Assembly (NCBI GenBank): GCA_963978895.1
Contig: OZ022240.1
Location: 8,041,550-8,105,549 of the forward strand
DNA: 64,000 bases
DNA from: Erpobdella octoculata
Taxonomy: Eukaryota; Annelida; Clitellata; Hirudinida; Erpobdellidae
Direction: 5' to 3'
Shown here: positions 1-11,740 of the stretch, piece after piece
How positions within the stretch are numbered: position 1 is the first letter of the stretch
Layout: each line of letters starts with the position of its first letter
Notes under the pieces: model-generated
What the model saw: only the letters and a program-made list of their open reading frames with translations
Database searches by the model: none
Told to the model about the DNA's origin: nothing
Position numbers and translations under genes: made by a program

Positions 1-109
1 TTTTCATAGGCTTTTTATTTTTTAAATTTGGTTCCGACGAAGTGGGGCCAAAGTCTATTGACAAAATGTGAGGGGCATGGCCGGACAGGCCCCCCTGGAT
101 CCGCTAGTG
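1..109. mobile_element. End of a transposon, hAT-like terminus
   Basis: The similarity of this locus to its paralogue near 25.5 kb stops at about 109. To the left lies GC-richer sequence that, read on the minus strand, begins CACTAGCGGATCCAGGGGGG, a terminus of the type common in hAT-like elements. The element continues past the left edge of the window. It occupies the place where exon 4 of the neighbouring pseudogene should be. The family assignment rests on the terminus alone. Confidence 0.4.
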
Positions 110-221
110 CATAATCAACAATCAAACAACACAAATTCAACATTTTACTTTTTACAAAAAAATATAATTATAGTATGTTTTATATTAACACTAATCAAAC
201 ACATGCTTAGGTTGTCCTCAC

Positions 222-1118
222 TTTCAAAACAACTTTCAGAGATTTCACATCGGAACATTCATGAACCTCTGTGATTGTTTTGCTTGGAAAACCTTTTTGT
301 AGTACAAATATCAGACAAGGACGTGTTGCCATATATCTTGTTTCTACTCCATGTGAATTAAAATATTTAGCTACGTCAGCATTTACATTTTCATCACGTC
401 CAACAAAAAATTGTTCCGTTTGGTAAGTTCTTAAATTCACATTGCATTAATGAAACAATATTACAGTACGGTTGAAAACAATCGTGTAAACAAATTTCTG
501 CAGGAAATCTGAAAATCTCACTTTTATATATTCTTTGAAATTTCCAAACCAAGTATTGGTTTGAAAGACTGAATGAAATCTCCGTGTACAATTCATTGGC
601 TTAAAAACAACAATATTAAATCCAAGTGGAAAAATGAGTTTTTCCGTGTCATAAGATTTTGCAAAACACCCTGATTTTAAAGCTGCGCCCTCAAATCGTT
701 TTATGTTTAAATAACATACGTCTAAATACAGAAAAACATTAATTTGTTAAAAAAAGTTTAAAATCGGTTTATTAAAATAATAAGAAATACGTATTGATAC
801 AATTTTAGTTTTTGTATAACAAATTTATTGTAATTCTCAATGGCTCACCTCTATTTGAGTATACGCGTCAGTTTGGTACATTGAAAACAAGAGATTAAGG
901 CAAGGTAGGATATAGTTGGCAAATAATTTCAAAATCATCTATTTTTAGAACTTGCACAAAAAAAATCTGATTCATCTTTATTTTATAACTTTCACATCTG
1001 TTAAATCGTTTTGAAAACAAACTGCTTTTTTATTGAAATGCAAATCAACAAATCTTTCAATTTCCTAAGAGTTGATTTCAAGTAAGTTTATCAAAACTAA
1101 CAGCCAAAATGAAGACAT
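222..1118 (-). pseudogene. PAN/ILEI-like secreted protein, pseudogene copy 1
   Basis: Exons are recognisable by alignment to the copies at 23 and 26 kb. Exon 1 is 1118-849, with ATG at 1118-1116 and a hydrophobic signal segment SSFWLLVLINLL. Exon 2 is 721-522, in frame, with donor AAAA/GTGAG. Exon 3 is 429-222, containing FVLQKGFPSKT. Exon 1 has an in-frame TAG at 1067-1065, where other copies read SQE, and a deletion of the Cys-rich core. Exon 3 has a one-base frameshift just after NLPNGTI. Exon 4 is absent and a transposon end lies in its place. The family model is a signal peptide, a PAN/apple-like Cys module, then an ILEI/FAM3-like domain. Domain names are inferred from motif resemblance, whereas homology between the copies is seen directly. 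Confidence 0.75.
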
Positions 1119-1303
1119 TTTTAAGCAAAAATGTTGTGAACATCTAAATAACTTATCCGGTTTTCTGTTTGCATGGTGTTTACTATTAAAATAATTATAA
1201 TTATTTTTCTAAAATGTTTTGTAACACAAAAAATACATTATTAATGCATTTATTAAATTTCAAATTTTTATTTACTCATTGAAAATTTGCATACATAATT
1301 TGT

Positions 1304-2129
<826 letters not shown>

Positions 2130-2360
2130 GCAAAGGCAGCAAAACAGGATAGAGTTGGCACGAAATGTTAGAATTTTCATCACTTACAACTTGAACACTC
2201 GAACAATTTGGATGATAAAAACATTGGCGACAACACGGCAACTCGTTTTGTCTTGTGATCTCAGTTGTTTTTGAAGTTTTTTGCAGTTAGGCTGAAATGT
2301 TTCTTTGTGATGATAACAATTTGAAGGCCTACTAAAGTTTCCACCTCTGTTTAAATGTTC
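2130..2360 (-). pseudogene. Exon 1 fragment of the PAN/ILEI-like family
   Basis: Reading the minus strand, one frame gives ELPCCRQCFYHPNCSSVQVV followed by a stretch ending SCQLYPVLLP. This matches the Cys-rich core of exon 1 in the copy at 5.5-5.9 kb (ELNCCLECFNRQNC). The N-terminal part is frameshifted and the exon 1 end and donor are not preserved. No exons 2-4 with the right order follow immediately. It is a relic of another copy in the tandem cluster. Confidence 0.6.
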
Positions 2361-2375
2361 TGAGAACAACGAATT

Positions 2376-3125
2376 CTAAACCTTTAGAAACTTCAATGCA
2401 TTATCATTCACTTTTGATGATTCAATAATAACTTTTGACAGTATCATTGTAGGACATTCTCGGAATGTAGGAGCCTGCGTCGATAACATTGCACCAAACG
2501 AATTCGATGAAAATGTATTTTGTACAGTGAAAATGTCAGATCCAATTGACTTATTCAAATGATAGTAGGCAGGAATAATATTAATACCTAATTTATTATG
2601 AATATTCATAAAAAAATAATTTTAGTAACTTTTTAGCAATAAATATCGATTTTGCATATTAAAAAAAATTGATAATAAATGAGTCGATATTGTTTATCAA
2701 AACAATAATAATTTATTGTAACGTTTTATTAACACGACGTTATTTTTTTTTTATTTATTTAAAATGTTTAAATATTTAAATAATGAAATTTTGTTTATTG
2801 TTTTATTCATAAATAAAAACCAAATGTTTTTATGTGCATACAATAAAAAACGTGCTATTATTCACATCACAACAAATATATATATAAATGAAATTGGTCT
2901 AGGACGTGGTATTGAAAAATTCCATCAGCGGTAACAAACATCTAACCATCATCACATTACCGGAATTCGGCAGTGCAAAATTCAACCGACAGTAACATTC
3001 ACTTAAGCATTAATTCAAAATTGCATAACCACTACTCACGGCCATTTCATAACTACTAATGTTAAACAGAACATCACAATATTGAGATATATATTTAAGA
3101 AAGTTCAAGAAAAACTCTTCTATTT
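2376..3125. repeat. Segmental duplicate of the 6.2-6.8 kb intergenic region
   Basis: Blocks here match 6180-6810 in the same order: TTAATGCATTATCATTCA-type sequence, a CGCGTCGATAA block, TTGTTTATCAAAACAATAAT, and a TTGGTCTAG block leading into exon 4. The last part is also found at 28.43-28.69 kb. The match shows that the cluster grew by duplication of units several kilobases long that include 3' flanking DNA. Confidence 0.7.
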
Positions 3126-5886
3126 TCAATTTACATCATAAAAATTAACATGCGCCTTAACTTCTCCGTTGATATACCAGCCTGTAATAAGATAATAAAG
3201 ATATTAATTAAAACTACGTTTTTTAAAATTAAAATACCATACTGTTTATAATTTATATTTTGATGTAGAATGTATACCAAAAATTTGAAATAATAAATGT
3301 AAATATATACAAATACATACATATATATATAATATTAATAAAGAATGTAATATAATTTATAATCATCACAATTTGTTTTACTTTCAAAAACTATTTTCAG
3401 AGCATCAAGTGGAGAAGAATCATTTGAGTTTTGAGTTTTGAGTTTTGAGTTTTGTTTATTATCAGAACCAAAAATATATAAAAAAAAAAAAGTCTATAGA
3501 ATCAAGCCATAAAAAAATTAATGTCTGAAAGTTATATTTTTGATGAAGAGGAGCTACATCAGGCTCCTCTATACTGACAGAAGCTGGAGGACTCGCGACT
3601 CCTAAGAGATGCGGTCCTTGAAAGCGTTTACTGTCGGGGCGTCAATTGTGTATTGCGTAAGCGCATTCCATGGAGCGACAATCCGGTTTGTGAAAAAATT
3701 GTATCGCTCTTCGCAACCTCTGACATACTGGCGCTCTAATTTGCAGTTGTGGCCACGCAGGTGGTATGCCGTGTGGCCGGCTGCTCGAGTTTGCGGAACG
3801 GAAAAGCTGACGTCGTCGATGTTGTGGGCGATTTTGAACTGCTCGATCAGGTCACCTCTCGAACGGCGGTCTTGTAGCGTTGTGATCCTAAGCTGTTGCA
3901 GACGATGTTCATAGGGCTGATGTTTTAGTGTTGCAATGATTTTTGTTGCCCGACGTTGGACCTGCTCAAGAAGGTTAATATCGCCCTTTTGATAAGGCGA
4001 CCAAGATTGAACAGCAAATTCAAGATGTGGGCGGACGTAGGAGAGGTAAAGTGTACGCCACAGTATGAGGCTGCGGCTGCGGAAAGCTTTTCTGAGTCGG
4101 CTGAGCATATGATTGGCTGATGACGCTGCTTTTTCGACCTGTGCTCGGACCTTTAGATCATCTGAGACGAGAACACCAAGATCACGTTCGACTTTTGTGA
4201 CTTCGAGTGGTCGCCGCGTGCCGTCAATATGTCTCATAGAGTATTGGTGGGTTATTCTGTGTGAGCGACCGACATGCATGATTTTGCATTTCTCGACATT
4301 GAACTGCATTAGCCAAGTGAATGACCACTCAACTGCACGGTCAATGTCAGCCTGGAGGGATAAAATGTCGGAAGCTGACTTGATGATGCCAATGATTTTG
4401 CTGTCGTCCGCGTACATTTTGATTTGGTGTGTGATAGTGTCCGGTAAGTCGTTAATATATAACACAAAAAGTAGTGGACCAAGAACAGAGCCTTGAGGAA
4501 CGCCACTTGTCACATTCTTCCACTCGGACTCGCAGCCTTCAATCAAAACGCGCTGCTTCCTATCATTCAGCCACGCTTCGATCCATGTGAGTAGCATACC
4601 ACGGATGCCGTAAGCTTTTAGTTTATGCAGTAGGCGTTTGTGAGGTACTCTGTCGAATGCTTTGGCAAAATCTGTATATACTACGTCAGCCACATAGCCG
4701 CAATGAACAGCTTCAGTGAGTATGTCGCGAGTTTCAAGTAGATTTGTCAAGCAGCTTTTTTTCTTGAGAAAACCATGTTGATGTTTGCTGATTAAGCCGT
4801 TGACGACGCAGTGCTGCATGATGTGTTCATGTAGAATGCCTTCCATTACTTTACAGGGCACAGGAGTGAGAGAGACAGGCCTGTAGTTAGAAGGCTTGAG
4901 CTTGCTGCCTTTTTTGAAGATAGGGGAAACATTTGATTTTCTCCATTTAGCCGAGTATGCATGACTGATTTTCCTGGAAAACCTTTTTGCAGTACAAATG
5001 CCACCGCTTTATAGGCTTGATTTTTTTCAAGTTTTAAGCCCAGAGTTTGAAAGTATGTTATTGCACCGTTTGCATTTTTCAAATCTTTGACGTGTCCAAT
5101 AAGAATCTCTCCGTTTGATAAAGCCTTCAAATAACGGCAAAAATATTTTCAATTACACTAAGCCGTTTCAATTTAAAATTTAACAAACCTGTCAACAATA
5201 CCTCTATTTGATTTTTGAAATTAATGTTTGTAGTTGATATAACAGAGTCATAAACTTTGTAATAAAGCAGATTACAGTTCGTCATAGGCTGAAAAACGAC
5301 AGAGTTAACTTTAACTTTCTGACAACTTATTTTCTGTACTCCAGGAACTTCAACGAAAGAGCTGAAAGTGCTGTTTGTGCCCTCAAAGCAAGTTATGTTC
5401 AAATGACATATATCTGCAAGAAGACAATTTAAAAATGATATACATTGTGAAATAAGAATGTTTTTCTTTAATGAATTATTTACAGTTACATTGTCTGAAA
5501 GATATTTTAAAATTATTTAACTTACTTTTACTTGAGTATAAACGACAGTGTTGCTGATTGGAAACAAGAAACTGAGGCAAAGCAGGAAAAAAATAGCAAA
5601 AAATAGAAGAATTTAGATTATTGACAACTTGTACACTCGAACAATTTTGACGATTAAAGCATTCGAGGCAGCAATTCAATTCATCTTCTCTTTCGATCAC
5701 TTTCAGTTTTGATAGTCCACCCGCTAAACTGACTTCAAGAAAATTTATTTTAAAAAAATTCACGTTTGTTGGAATATCCAGAGAACAAACTGCTTGTTCT
5801 CCAAAGTGTACTCCAAAAAAACTTTCAACATTTTGAGAATCAGCTTTGTTGAGTAAGATTAAAACAAGCAGCGACACCATAAACAT
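3126..5886 (-). pseudogene. PAN/ILEI-like secreted protein gene, copy 2, interrupted by a LINE
   Basis: This is the best-preserved copy. Exon 1 is 5886-5526 (120 codons plus 1 nt). It starts MFMVSLLVLILLNKADSQ, a signal peptide, and carries the Cys module ELNCCLECFNRQNC. Exon 2 is 5413-5202 (212 nt) with CHLNITCFEG. Exon 3 starts at 5124 (ALSNGEILIG, then FVLQKGFPGKS), is broken at 4952 and resumes at 3424-3382. Exon 4 is 3181-3126, reading WYINGEVKAHVNFYDVN then stop. Splice sites are canonical (A/GTAAG, GAG/GTATT, GAAA/GTAAAA; acceptors CAG or AAG) and phases 1, 0 and 1 fit. No stop or frameshift is seen outside the LINE, so it probably worked until that insertion. The domain labels (PAN/apple, ILEI/FAM3-like) are inferences. 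It would be extracellular. Confidence 0.8.
3425..4951 (-). mobile_element. 5'-truncated CR1-like LINE inserted in exon 3 of copy 2
   Basis: A continuous reverse transcriptase ORF runs from about 4951 to 3602. It includes FKKGSKLKPSNYRPVSLT (thumb-proximal block), TDFAKAFDRVPH, GVPQGSVLGPLLFVLYINDL and the catalytic MYADDSKII, followed by the C-terminal region with SYVRPHLEFAVQSW and a last block NAFKDRIS. The 3' end is a short tandem repeat of AAAACTC (3429-3455), as is usual for CR1-clade elements, which end in microsatellite rather than poly-A. The endonuclease and N-terminal RT are missing, which is ordinary 5' truncation. The uninterrupted frame suggests a recent insertion. It has the same orientation as the host gene. 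Confidence 0.85.
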
Positions 5887-5899
5887 GTTGTTATCGAGT

Positions 5900-6810
5900 T
5901 TTAAATTTACGTTTATTATACAGGTTTTAAAAGCAGAGTTATTTCCAAATTTATGTATTTTGACAAAAAGAAAAAACTAATAATTAATTTATAGTATTCA
6001 AAACAGTGGCCTAATTCAAATATTGAGGGATGAAAGTTTCCCAAGCATTGCTGCAACGGCTTTCGAGAGAGCGTTTTTACATAGATATTCTGAAAGAAAG
6101 TCAAGATTTTTTCTAAACGATAAAAACATTTGGAAGGAAAACAGAATACAATGGTAAATTGGACAATGAATACAAAATCTTTAGAAATCCTTAATGCATT
6201 ATCATTCAGTTTTGAAGATTCCAAGACAATTTATGATAGGAAAATTGTGGAATACAGGAACCCGCGTCGATAATATTGCACCCAACAAAGTTGATGGATT
6301 TTCTTTGGTGAAAAAATTAGATTCAAGTAATCTATTTAGATAATACATTCAAGAATAATAATAATACTTAATATAGTATACATATTCGTAAAATATAATA
6401 ACTTAATAAGTTTTCAGGTGTAAATATCGGGCTTTTTCTTGAAAAATTGGTAAGAAAAGACTTGATATTGTTTATCAAAACAATAATATTTTATTGTAAG
6501 TTAATAGTAACAATTACCAACAAAAAATTATTATACATTATATTTATTGTTTTTATCCTAAATAAAAATCAATTGTTTTTATTTGCATAAAATGAAAAAT
6601 GTGCCATTATGAATGAATGAATGAATTTGGTCTAGAGCGTATTGTAGTAAAATTCTACCAGCAGTTACAAACATTTAATCATCAACGCATTACTGGAATA
6701 AAACTAAGAGTAATTTCTACTTGACCATTATTTTAATATTTCATAACTACCAATGTTAGGCAGAACATGACAATGTTGAGATTTATCTAAGAAAGTTTAA
6801 GAAAAATTCT
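5900..6810. other. Cluster intergenic DNA
   Basis: This holds the second copy of the 2.4-3.1 kb duplicated blocks. I see no coding exon. Small reading frames here have no recognisable domain. Confidence 0.55.
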
Positions 6811-6814
6811 ATCT

Positions 6815-7757
6815 TTATTTTACTTCAAAAAAATTAATATGCGGTTTTACTTCTTTATTGATATCCATGCCTGTAGTAAAAAAAATTAACATATTAATTG
6901 AAAAACATTTTTTAGAATTAAAATACCATTCTGTTTATAATTTATCTTTTTATGTAGAATCTATACCAAACATTTGAAGGTATAAATGTAATTATATACA
7001 AATACATACATAAATATATAATATTAAAAAAGCATGTAATATAATTTATAATCATCACAATTTGTTTTACTTTCAAAAACAATTTTTAGACCATCAAGTG
7101 GAGAAGAATCACTTATTCGAGTATGCGTGACTGATTTTCCTGGAAAACCTTTTTGCAGTACAAATGCCACAGCTCTATAGTATTTTTACATGCATCCTCA
7201 AAACAAGATATTTTCAAATGACAAGATTTTGCAAAAATAAAATTGACCAATTTTTCTTATGATATGAATGTTCAGGCATTGTTGTTTTTCAATAAATTGA
7301 ATTAATGTACACTTTTTAAAATATAATATAAAATTAATTTAAATCAAAAATATAAATTTATATCAAATCAATAATTTAAAGTTATTTTAAATAAATGATA
7401 CAAAATTATTTTAAATCAGTAATATAAAATTATTTTAAATCTGCCGATAGTGTACTTTTACTTGAGTATAAACGGGCAGTTTCGCCAAGTTGAAACAAAA
7501 AATTGAGGCACACTATGAAAAATGACAGAAAATAGAAGAATTTAGTACAGTTTCAATTTGCAGACTTAAACAGTTTTGACGACGAAAACATACGAGACCG
7601 CAGTTCAATTCATCTTCGCTTTTGATCATTTCCAGATTTGATGTTTTACTTGTTAAACTGATTTTAGGATAACTTTTTCTCAAAAACTTCACGTCCGTTG
7701 AAGCCGTCACAGAACAAACTGCTTGCTCTTCAAAATGTACACCTACAAAACATTCAA
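6815..7757 (-). pseudogene. PAN/ILEI-like family, pseudogene copy 3
   Basis: Exon 4 is 6870-6815, 56 nt, the same length as in copy 2 (MDINKEVKPHINFFEVK, stop). Exon 3 is 3'-complete to a GAAA/GTAAAA donor at 7071 with FVLQKGFPGKSVTHTR, but it is fused directly to the first codons of exon 2 (CHLKISCFED) by a deletion, near 7175-7230. Exon 1 at about 7757-7447 retains GVHFEEQAVCS and ELNCGLVCFRRQNC, then hits an in-frame stop after FCHFS; the signal peptide is in a different frame. The deletion and frameshifts make this a pseudogene. Its exon 3 segment CATACTCGAATAAGTG shows the uninterrupted form of the site where copy 2 carries its LINE. Confidence 0.75.
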
Positions 7758-7899
7758 CATTTTGACAGTCAGGCTACTGATTCTGATCAGAGCAAAGAGC
7801 CACAAAATAAACAAATTGTAATTTTGTTGGTCCATTTTTTGAAAGCTACTAGTTTTTTCAACTCTATAATAAAAAACAAAACTAATTTGAACTGATTTC

Positions 7900-8940
7900 A
7901 AAAGTGAAAAATGTACGGACTGATTCAATTATTAAATATTAAACGTTTCTCAGGCGAGAAAGAAAAATGAAAACTTTGTTTAAATGCTTAACACTATATA
8001 CCTATTTTAAAACTTGTTGAATCAACAAACAACTAAAAAACTTTGATTTAAATAATTTAATTTTCGACAGTTTTCCAGCAAAAACATTTTTGTAGAAGAA
8101 ATTATTTTAAATTGGCTTCAATTGTCTTTCATTTCCGAAAACAAATTTAGAACATTTTCAATCGATCAGAAACTTGGGAAACAAGACACGGTTGAGCCAT
8201 TGTTTAAAACGATCGACAATTGTTAGTTTGTTTGCTTGATTTTGAAAATGTCTATTTGATCAATTTGTCATGTTTTATACGAATTAAAGATAGAATTTAA
8301 TGTAATTAATTCATTGCATTCAATTAATCAAATAAGAATGACATAAAAAATTTAAGCACTGAACTAACTGGAATTCAAGTTTAATTTTATTTTAAGTTTT
8401 AAATTTTCAAATGAAAATAGCAAAACAAAGTTTTGATAAATGTGTATTAAAACACATTAAAATTTTGTAATAAAACAGTTTTTCCAAATAAATAATAACA
8501 AAATCTATGAATTTCAATTTTTGATTGTTAACATTCACGAAAAACTCACTGTCACGAGTGCATCAAATAACCAATGTGATGACAAGAAAAACAACAAAGA
8601 GATGAGCAAAACAAAATTCTAATTAATGGGCATTTAATTTCATTAAATTTGTTAAAAACACTATCAATAATCAAAAGTTTGACCGCTATGTCACAAACGC
8701 TAACAAATGTATTCAAAACTAAACACTTTTCTGAGATGAAATAAAATCTAATAGAAAAAAATAACTTGTTCAAACATTTTTTCGTTTTATTTTACTTGAA
8801 TGAAATTAATTAACGTTTGATTTCTTTTTGGGGCATCACAATCTAAAAAAATATATCAAAATAATTTAAAAGTGAATTGAAATAAATTTTTACTAAAAAT
8901 GGGATTGAAACTAGTTATTAATTTTTTATGTTTTAAATGT
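7900..8940. other. AT-rich intergenic DNA, no gene seen
   Basis: No ORF with a recognisable domain, no RNA gene and no clear terminal repeats. It separates pseudogene copy 3 from the LTR element. Confidence 0.55.
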
Positions 8941-8964
8941 TTAAATATATATATATATATATAT

Positions 8965-10891
8965 TGTTACGATATCACCAAATCGTATACCGGGCTCAAT
9001 AGAATGGTTTTGATGTTTTATTGGAAAATAATAAATGAAGCTTTGTTACGGCTAGTTATACCTTCTGGTTTTAATAATGTCCATAATAGTTATTCGAAGT
9101 CCTTTAACGTCTATCAATGGGAAAACCTATTGTAAAAACAGCGATTTTACATTATTACCCCCTTCTTAATTCTGTTCGTCCCGAACAGCATATCGCTTTT
9201 AAGAAATGCGACTCGGCCACGAACACAAAATACCTTGATCTTTACTCGTGGCTTTGACCGCAATTCGCAAACAACATGGTCAAGTCTCTTGACCGTTTGA
9301 CACAGTTTCTTCCAGTCCTTCTTTGGCTCATCAACAGAGTCTTTCTTTGGCTCATCGTCGCCATTTTTGCACGGTTCATCACAGCCTTTTTTGCATGGCT
9401 CGTCCTGAACATCTTTGCACGGTTTATCGGAACTGTCTGCTTTTTCTTCTTCCTTCACATCCTTTAGATCTTTCTCAAGAAACTCTTCAAAAGGTTTTTC
9501 GAAAACACATCGTTCCATAAATCCAATAAATCCCTTCATCAAACTGTTATTTGATTTTACAATGACTCTTAGTCTATCTGATCTAGAATCTTCTGTGGAT
9601 TCATCTGATTTAAAACCCGCGGTACCGTTCTCTGTTCTTGTCTCATTTTTTCCAGAGTTTTTGCTTGCTTCATTGCTATTGTTGTTTTGGAGAAGTTCAT
9701 CGCCGTCATGTTTGTTTTCTTCCAAGCTACAAACGAACGTTTTCTTTTCACATTCCAACTCGGCTCTTTCGTCGGTGTCAACTTTCGTATCGTCCAGCGG
9801 ATCTTTCTTCAAATTATCGCCATCGTCTCTCAAATCAGTGTCTTCTTTTCTTGTCAAGTTAACTTTGACGTATTTTTCCATTGGAATTTCGTCCGTTTCT
9901 AAATCCTCGGTTGCTTCATCCGAGTCAGATTCTTCACTAAAATCTGACCCTGAATATTCGGTGCCGTCGTCTGTTATGGAGGCTTCCGTTTCAGAACCGT
10001 CGCTGTATGGGTGAAAGCCATAGTTGTTATTGCCATTATTATAATCATCATCGTCACTTTCATCCTCATCGTTTTGCATTTCGTTTTCAACATTCTTCTC
10101 ATCTTCTTTAGTTTGGTTTTTGACGTACAAACCGACTGTATCACTGTCACCATCTTTGCATGGTTCATCTTGAGCATCTTTGCAAGGTTCCTTATCATGA
10201 CCGTCTTTGACAGGCTCATCATCATGACCCACCTGACTTGTGCAGTCTGTACGGCCGTCATCCGTCACATGCTCTGAGACACAGCTGGTGGACTCCAGTT
10301 CAAATTGGGTTTCGCCGCAGCAACCCACATCACCAGCAGCCCGCTGGTCCAGAACCGTGTCCACCACTGCCTCAGCCAACCCAGCGACCAAACTCTCAAC
10401 AGTTGTACCGGCTGCTGCCACTTTGTTTCCGTGGCCAAGAATCATTTCTTCTCCTGTCTTCTTCTGTGCTGCCATGATTTCTTTCGCTCGTTGTCTTTCT
10501 TCCTCCAGCAATTTGTTTTTTAATTTCCTTCGCTTGACCACAGCTTCCTCGTCAATGTCGAATAGATATTCGTCGTCGTCAGGCCCATAGCCCTCATTCA
10601 CTAACGCGGCTAAGAGGCGTTCCATAAGTTCGTCTTTTTTACCTGTATCGCTCAGGCCACGTTTCTCCAGCTCGTCTTTCATTTCACTCGCCCAAAGCTC
10701 ATCCAATGATTTCAAAACCATTCTTGTATCCCAATTCTGACACCAATGTTACGATATCACCAAATCGTATACCGGGCTCAATAGAATGGTTTTGATGTTT
10801 TATTGTAAAATAATAAATGAAGCTTTGTTACGGCTAGTTATACCTTCTGGTTTTAATAATGTCCATAATAGTTATTCGAAGTCCTTTAACG
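8965..10891 (-). mobile_element. LTR retrotransposon with SAP-gag ORF, copy 1 (continues at 14350-14391)
   Basis: Two 187-bp LTRs are seen. One is 8965-9151. The other is split by a MULE into 10747-10891 and 14350-14391, and the pieces sum to exactly 187. In the minus-strand sense the LTR is TGTAAAATCG...GATATCGTAACA. It is followed by a primer-binding site TGGTGTCAGAATTGGGAT, which resembles the complement of a Leu-type tRNA 3' end. A polypurine tract AAGAAGGGGG lies just before the 3' LTR. The internal 1.6 kb carries one ORF and no protease, RT, RNase H or integrase, so the element is non-autonomous. It sits in TA-rich DNA: (TA)n precedes 8965 and follows 14391. Confidence 0.85.
9147..10721 (-). 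CDS. SAP-domain gag-like protein of the LTR element
   Basis: 524-codon ORF occupying almost the whole interior of the LTR element. Residues 1-45 form a SAP motif (LDELWASEMKDELEKRGLSD, then KKDELMERL), a helix-extended loop-helix DNA-binding fold. A basic coiled region at about 60-90 (KRRKLKNKLLEEERQRAKE) follows. The centre is very acidic (DEDESDDDDYNNGN; SDSDEATEDLETDE). Two clusters of short Cys-containing repeats, PCKD with Asp/Glu/Gly around it, lie near residues 170-200 and 435-475. There is no zinc knuckle, protease or RT. A structural, particle-forming role is inferred from its position. The stop codon falls inside the 3' LTR edge. It is intact in this copy, but the homologue at 50-51 kb has a stop and a frameshift. 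Confidence 0.75.
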   Translation of the reverse strand: MVLKSLDELWASEMKDELEKRGLSDTGKKDELMERLLAALVNEGYGPDDDEYLFDIDEEAVVKRRKLKNKLLEEERQRAKEIMAAQKKTGEEMILGHGNKVAAAGTTVESLVAGLAEAVVDTVLDQRAAGDVGCCGETQFELESTSCVSEHVTDDGRTDCTSQVGHDDEPVKDGHDKEPCKDAQDEPCKDGDSDTVGLYVKNQTKEDEKNVENEMQNDEDESDDDDYNNGNNNYGFHPYSDGSETEASITDDGTEYSGSDFSEESDSDEATEDLETDEIPMEKYVKVNLTRKEDTDLRDDGDNLKKDPLDDTKVDTDERAELECEKKTFVCSLEENKHDGDELLQNNNSNEASKNSGKNETRTENGTAGFKSDESTEDSRSDRLRVIVKSNNSLMKGFIGFMERCVFEKPFEEFLEKDLKDVKEEEKADSSDKPCKDVQDEPCKKGCDEPCKNGDDEPKKDSVDEPKKDWKKLCQTVKRLDHVVCELRSKPRVKIKVFCVRGRVAFLKSDMLFGTNRIKKGVIM

Positions 10892-10902
10892 GATTCTAGG
10901 AC

Positions 10903-11070
10903 TGTTCATCAAAGGACGATTCATCAAGGGACTGTTCATCAAGGACTATTCATCAAGGGACTATTCATCAAAGGACTATTCATCAAAGGACTATTCATCA
11001 AGAGGACGGTTCATCATAAGGACTGTTCATCTAATGTCTATTCATCAAGCGGACTATTCATCAAAAAAGT
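10903..11070. repeat. Minisatellite terminal inverted repeat of MULE 1, left
   Basis: About ten units of the form (A)AAGGACTATTCATC with drifting spacers. The same order of variants, including a TTCATCTAATGTCTATTC unit, appears inverted at 14158-14330, so the two arms are long near-perfect inverted repeats rather than independent satellites. Confidence 0.9.
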
Positions 11071-11171
11071 TAATAAAATTGTTTAAGATGTTATTTTCAA
11101 CCAAAATATGTTACCAAAATAAAAGATAATTTATATCAAATTCACAGTGTTACTGTGCTTGCATCCAAATA

Positions 11172-11612
11172 CTAGAGGGGTACCCGGCGTTGCCCGGGGT
11201 TTTTAGAGATTTTTCAATCGCTCCCGTTTCCTTCCCCGTTTGCACTCACGCTCCCGGTCGCTCTCTCGTTCCCTCTTGTCTCTCATTCCTGGTCGCTTTC
11301 CCGCTCTCGGACGCTTTTCCGCTCCCGGTCGCCTTCCCTCTCCCGCTCCCGCTCTCGGTCATTTTCTCTTCCCGCTCGCTCTTTCGCTCTTGTTCGATTT
11401 TCCGGTCCCGCTTGCTTTCCCGTTTTCGCTCATTCTCCAGTTTCCCGTTTCCGCTTGCTTTCCCGCTCCGCTCATTTTGTGACCGATTTCAGTTTTTTCA
11501 CTATAGTTGTCTCCCATTGACTCTCAAGTTTGTGTGAAAATTTCATTACGATTGAACGAATGGTGTAGCAATGCATAAAGGATGTACAAAAAACCTCATA
11601 TATATTTATAGA
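11172..11612 (-). mobile_element. Complete non-autonomous Helitron-like element
   Basis: On the minus strand the element begins TCTATAAATATATATGAG and ends with hairpin CCCGGGCAACGCCGGGT, a short spacer and CTAG. It lies between host A and T. The 5' TC, a 3' CTRR preceded by a hairpin, and A/T insertion without target duplication are the Helitron hallmarks. The interior has a conserved block (GTGTGAAAATTTCATTACGA; AATGGTGTAGCAATGCATAA) and a degenerate GC-rich minisatellite. No Rep/helicase ORF is present. It lies inside MULE 1. This 441-bp copy defines both ends of the family seen at least ten more times in the window. Confidence 0.8.
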
Positions 11613-11740
11613 TAGTATTTATGGAGTCTAGATACAAACAGTAAAAAAAATATTACAAAAAAATACAAAAAAAGATAAAAATGTAATTTACGATCTAAAA
11701 TATATTATTCAATGTCTCTGTCTAAAATGTAAAAAAATAC

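Noticed and set aside
3609..4496. Plus-strand ORFs opposite the CR1-like RT
   Set aside because: Shadows of the RT frame. The RT motifs establish the minus strand as coding.
9276..10590. Many plus-strand ORFs opposite the SAP-gag gene
   Set aside because: They are antisense shadows of the long minus-strand ORF, with no recognisable domain or independent signals.
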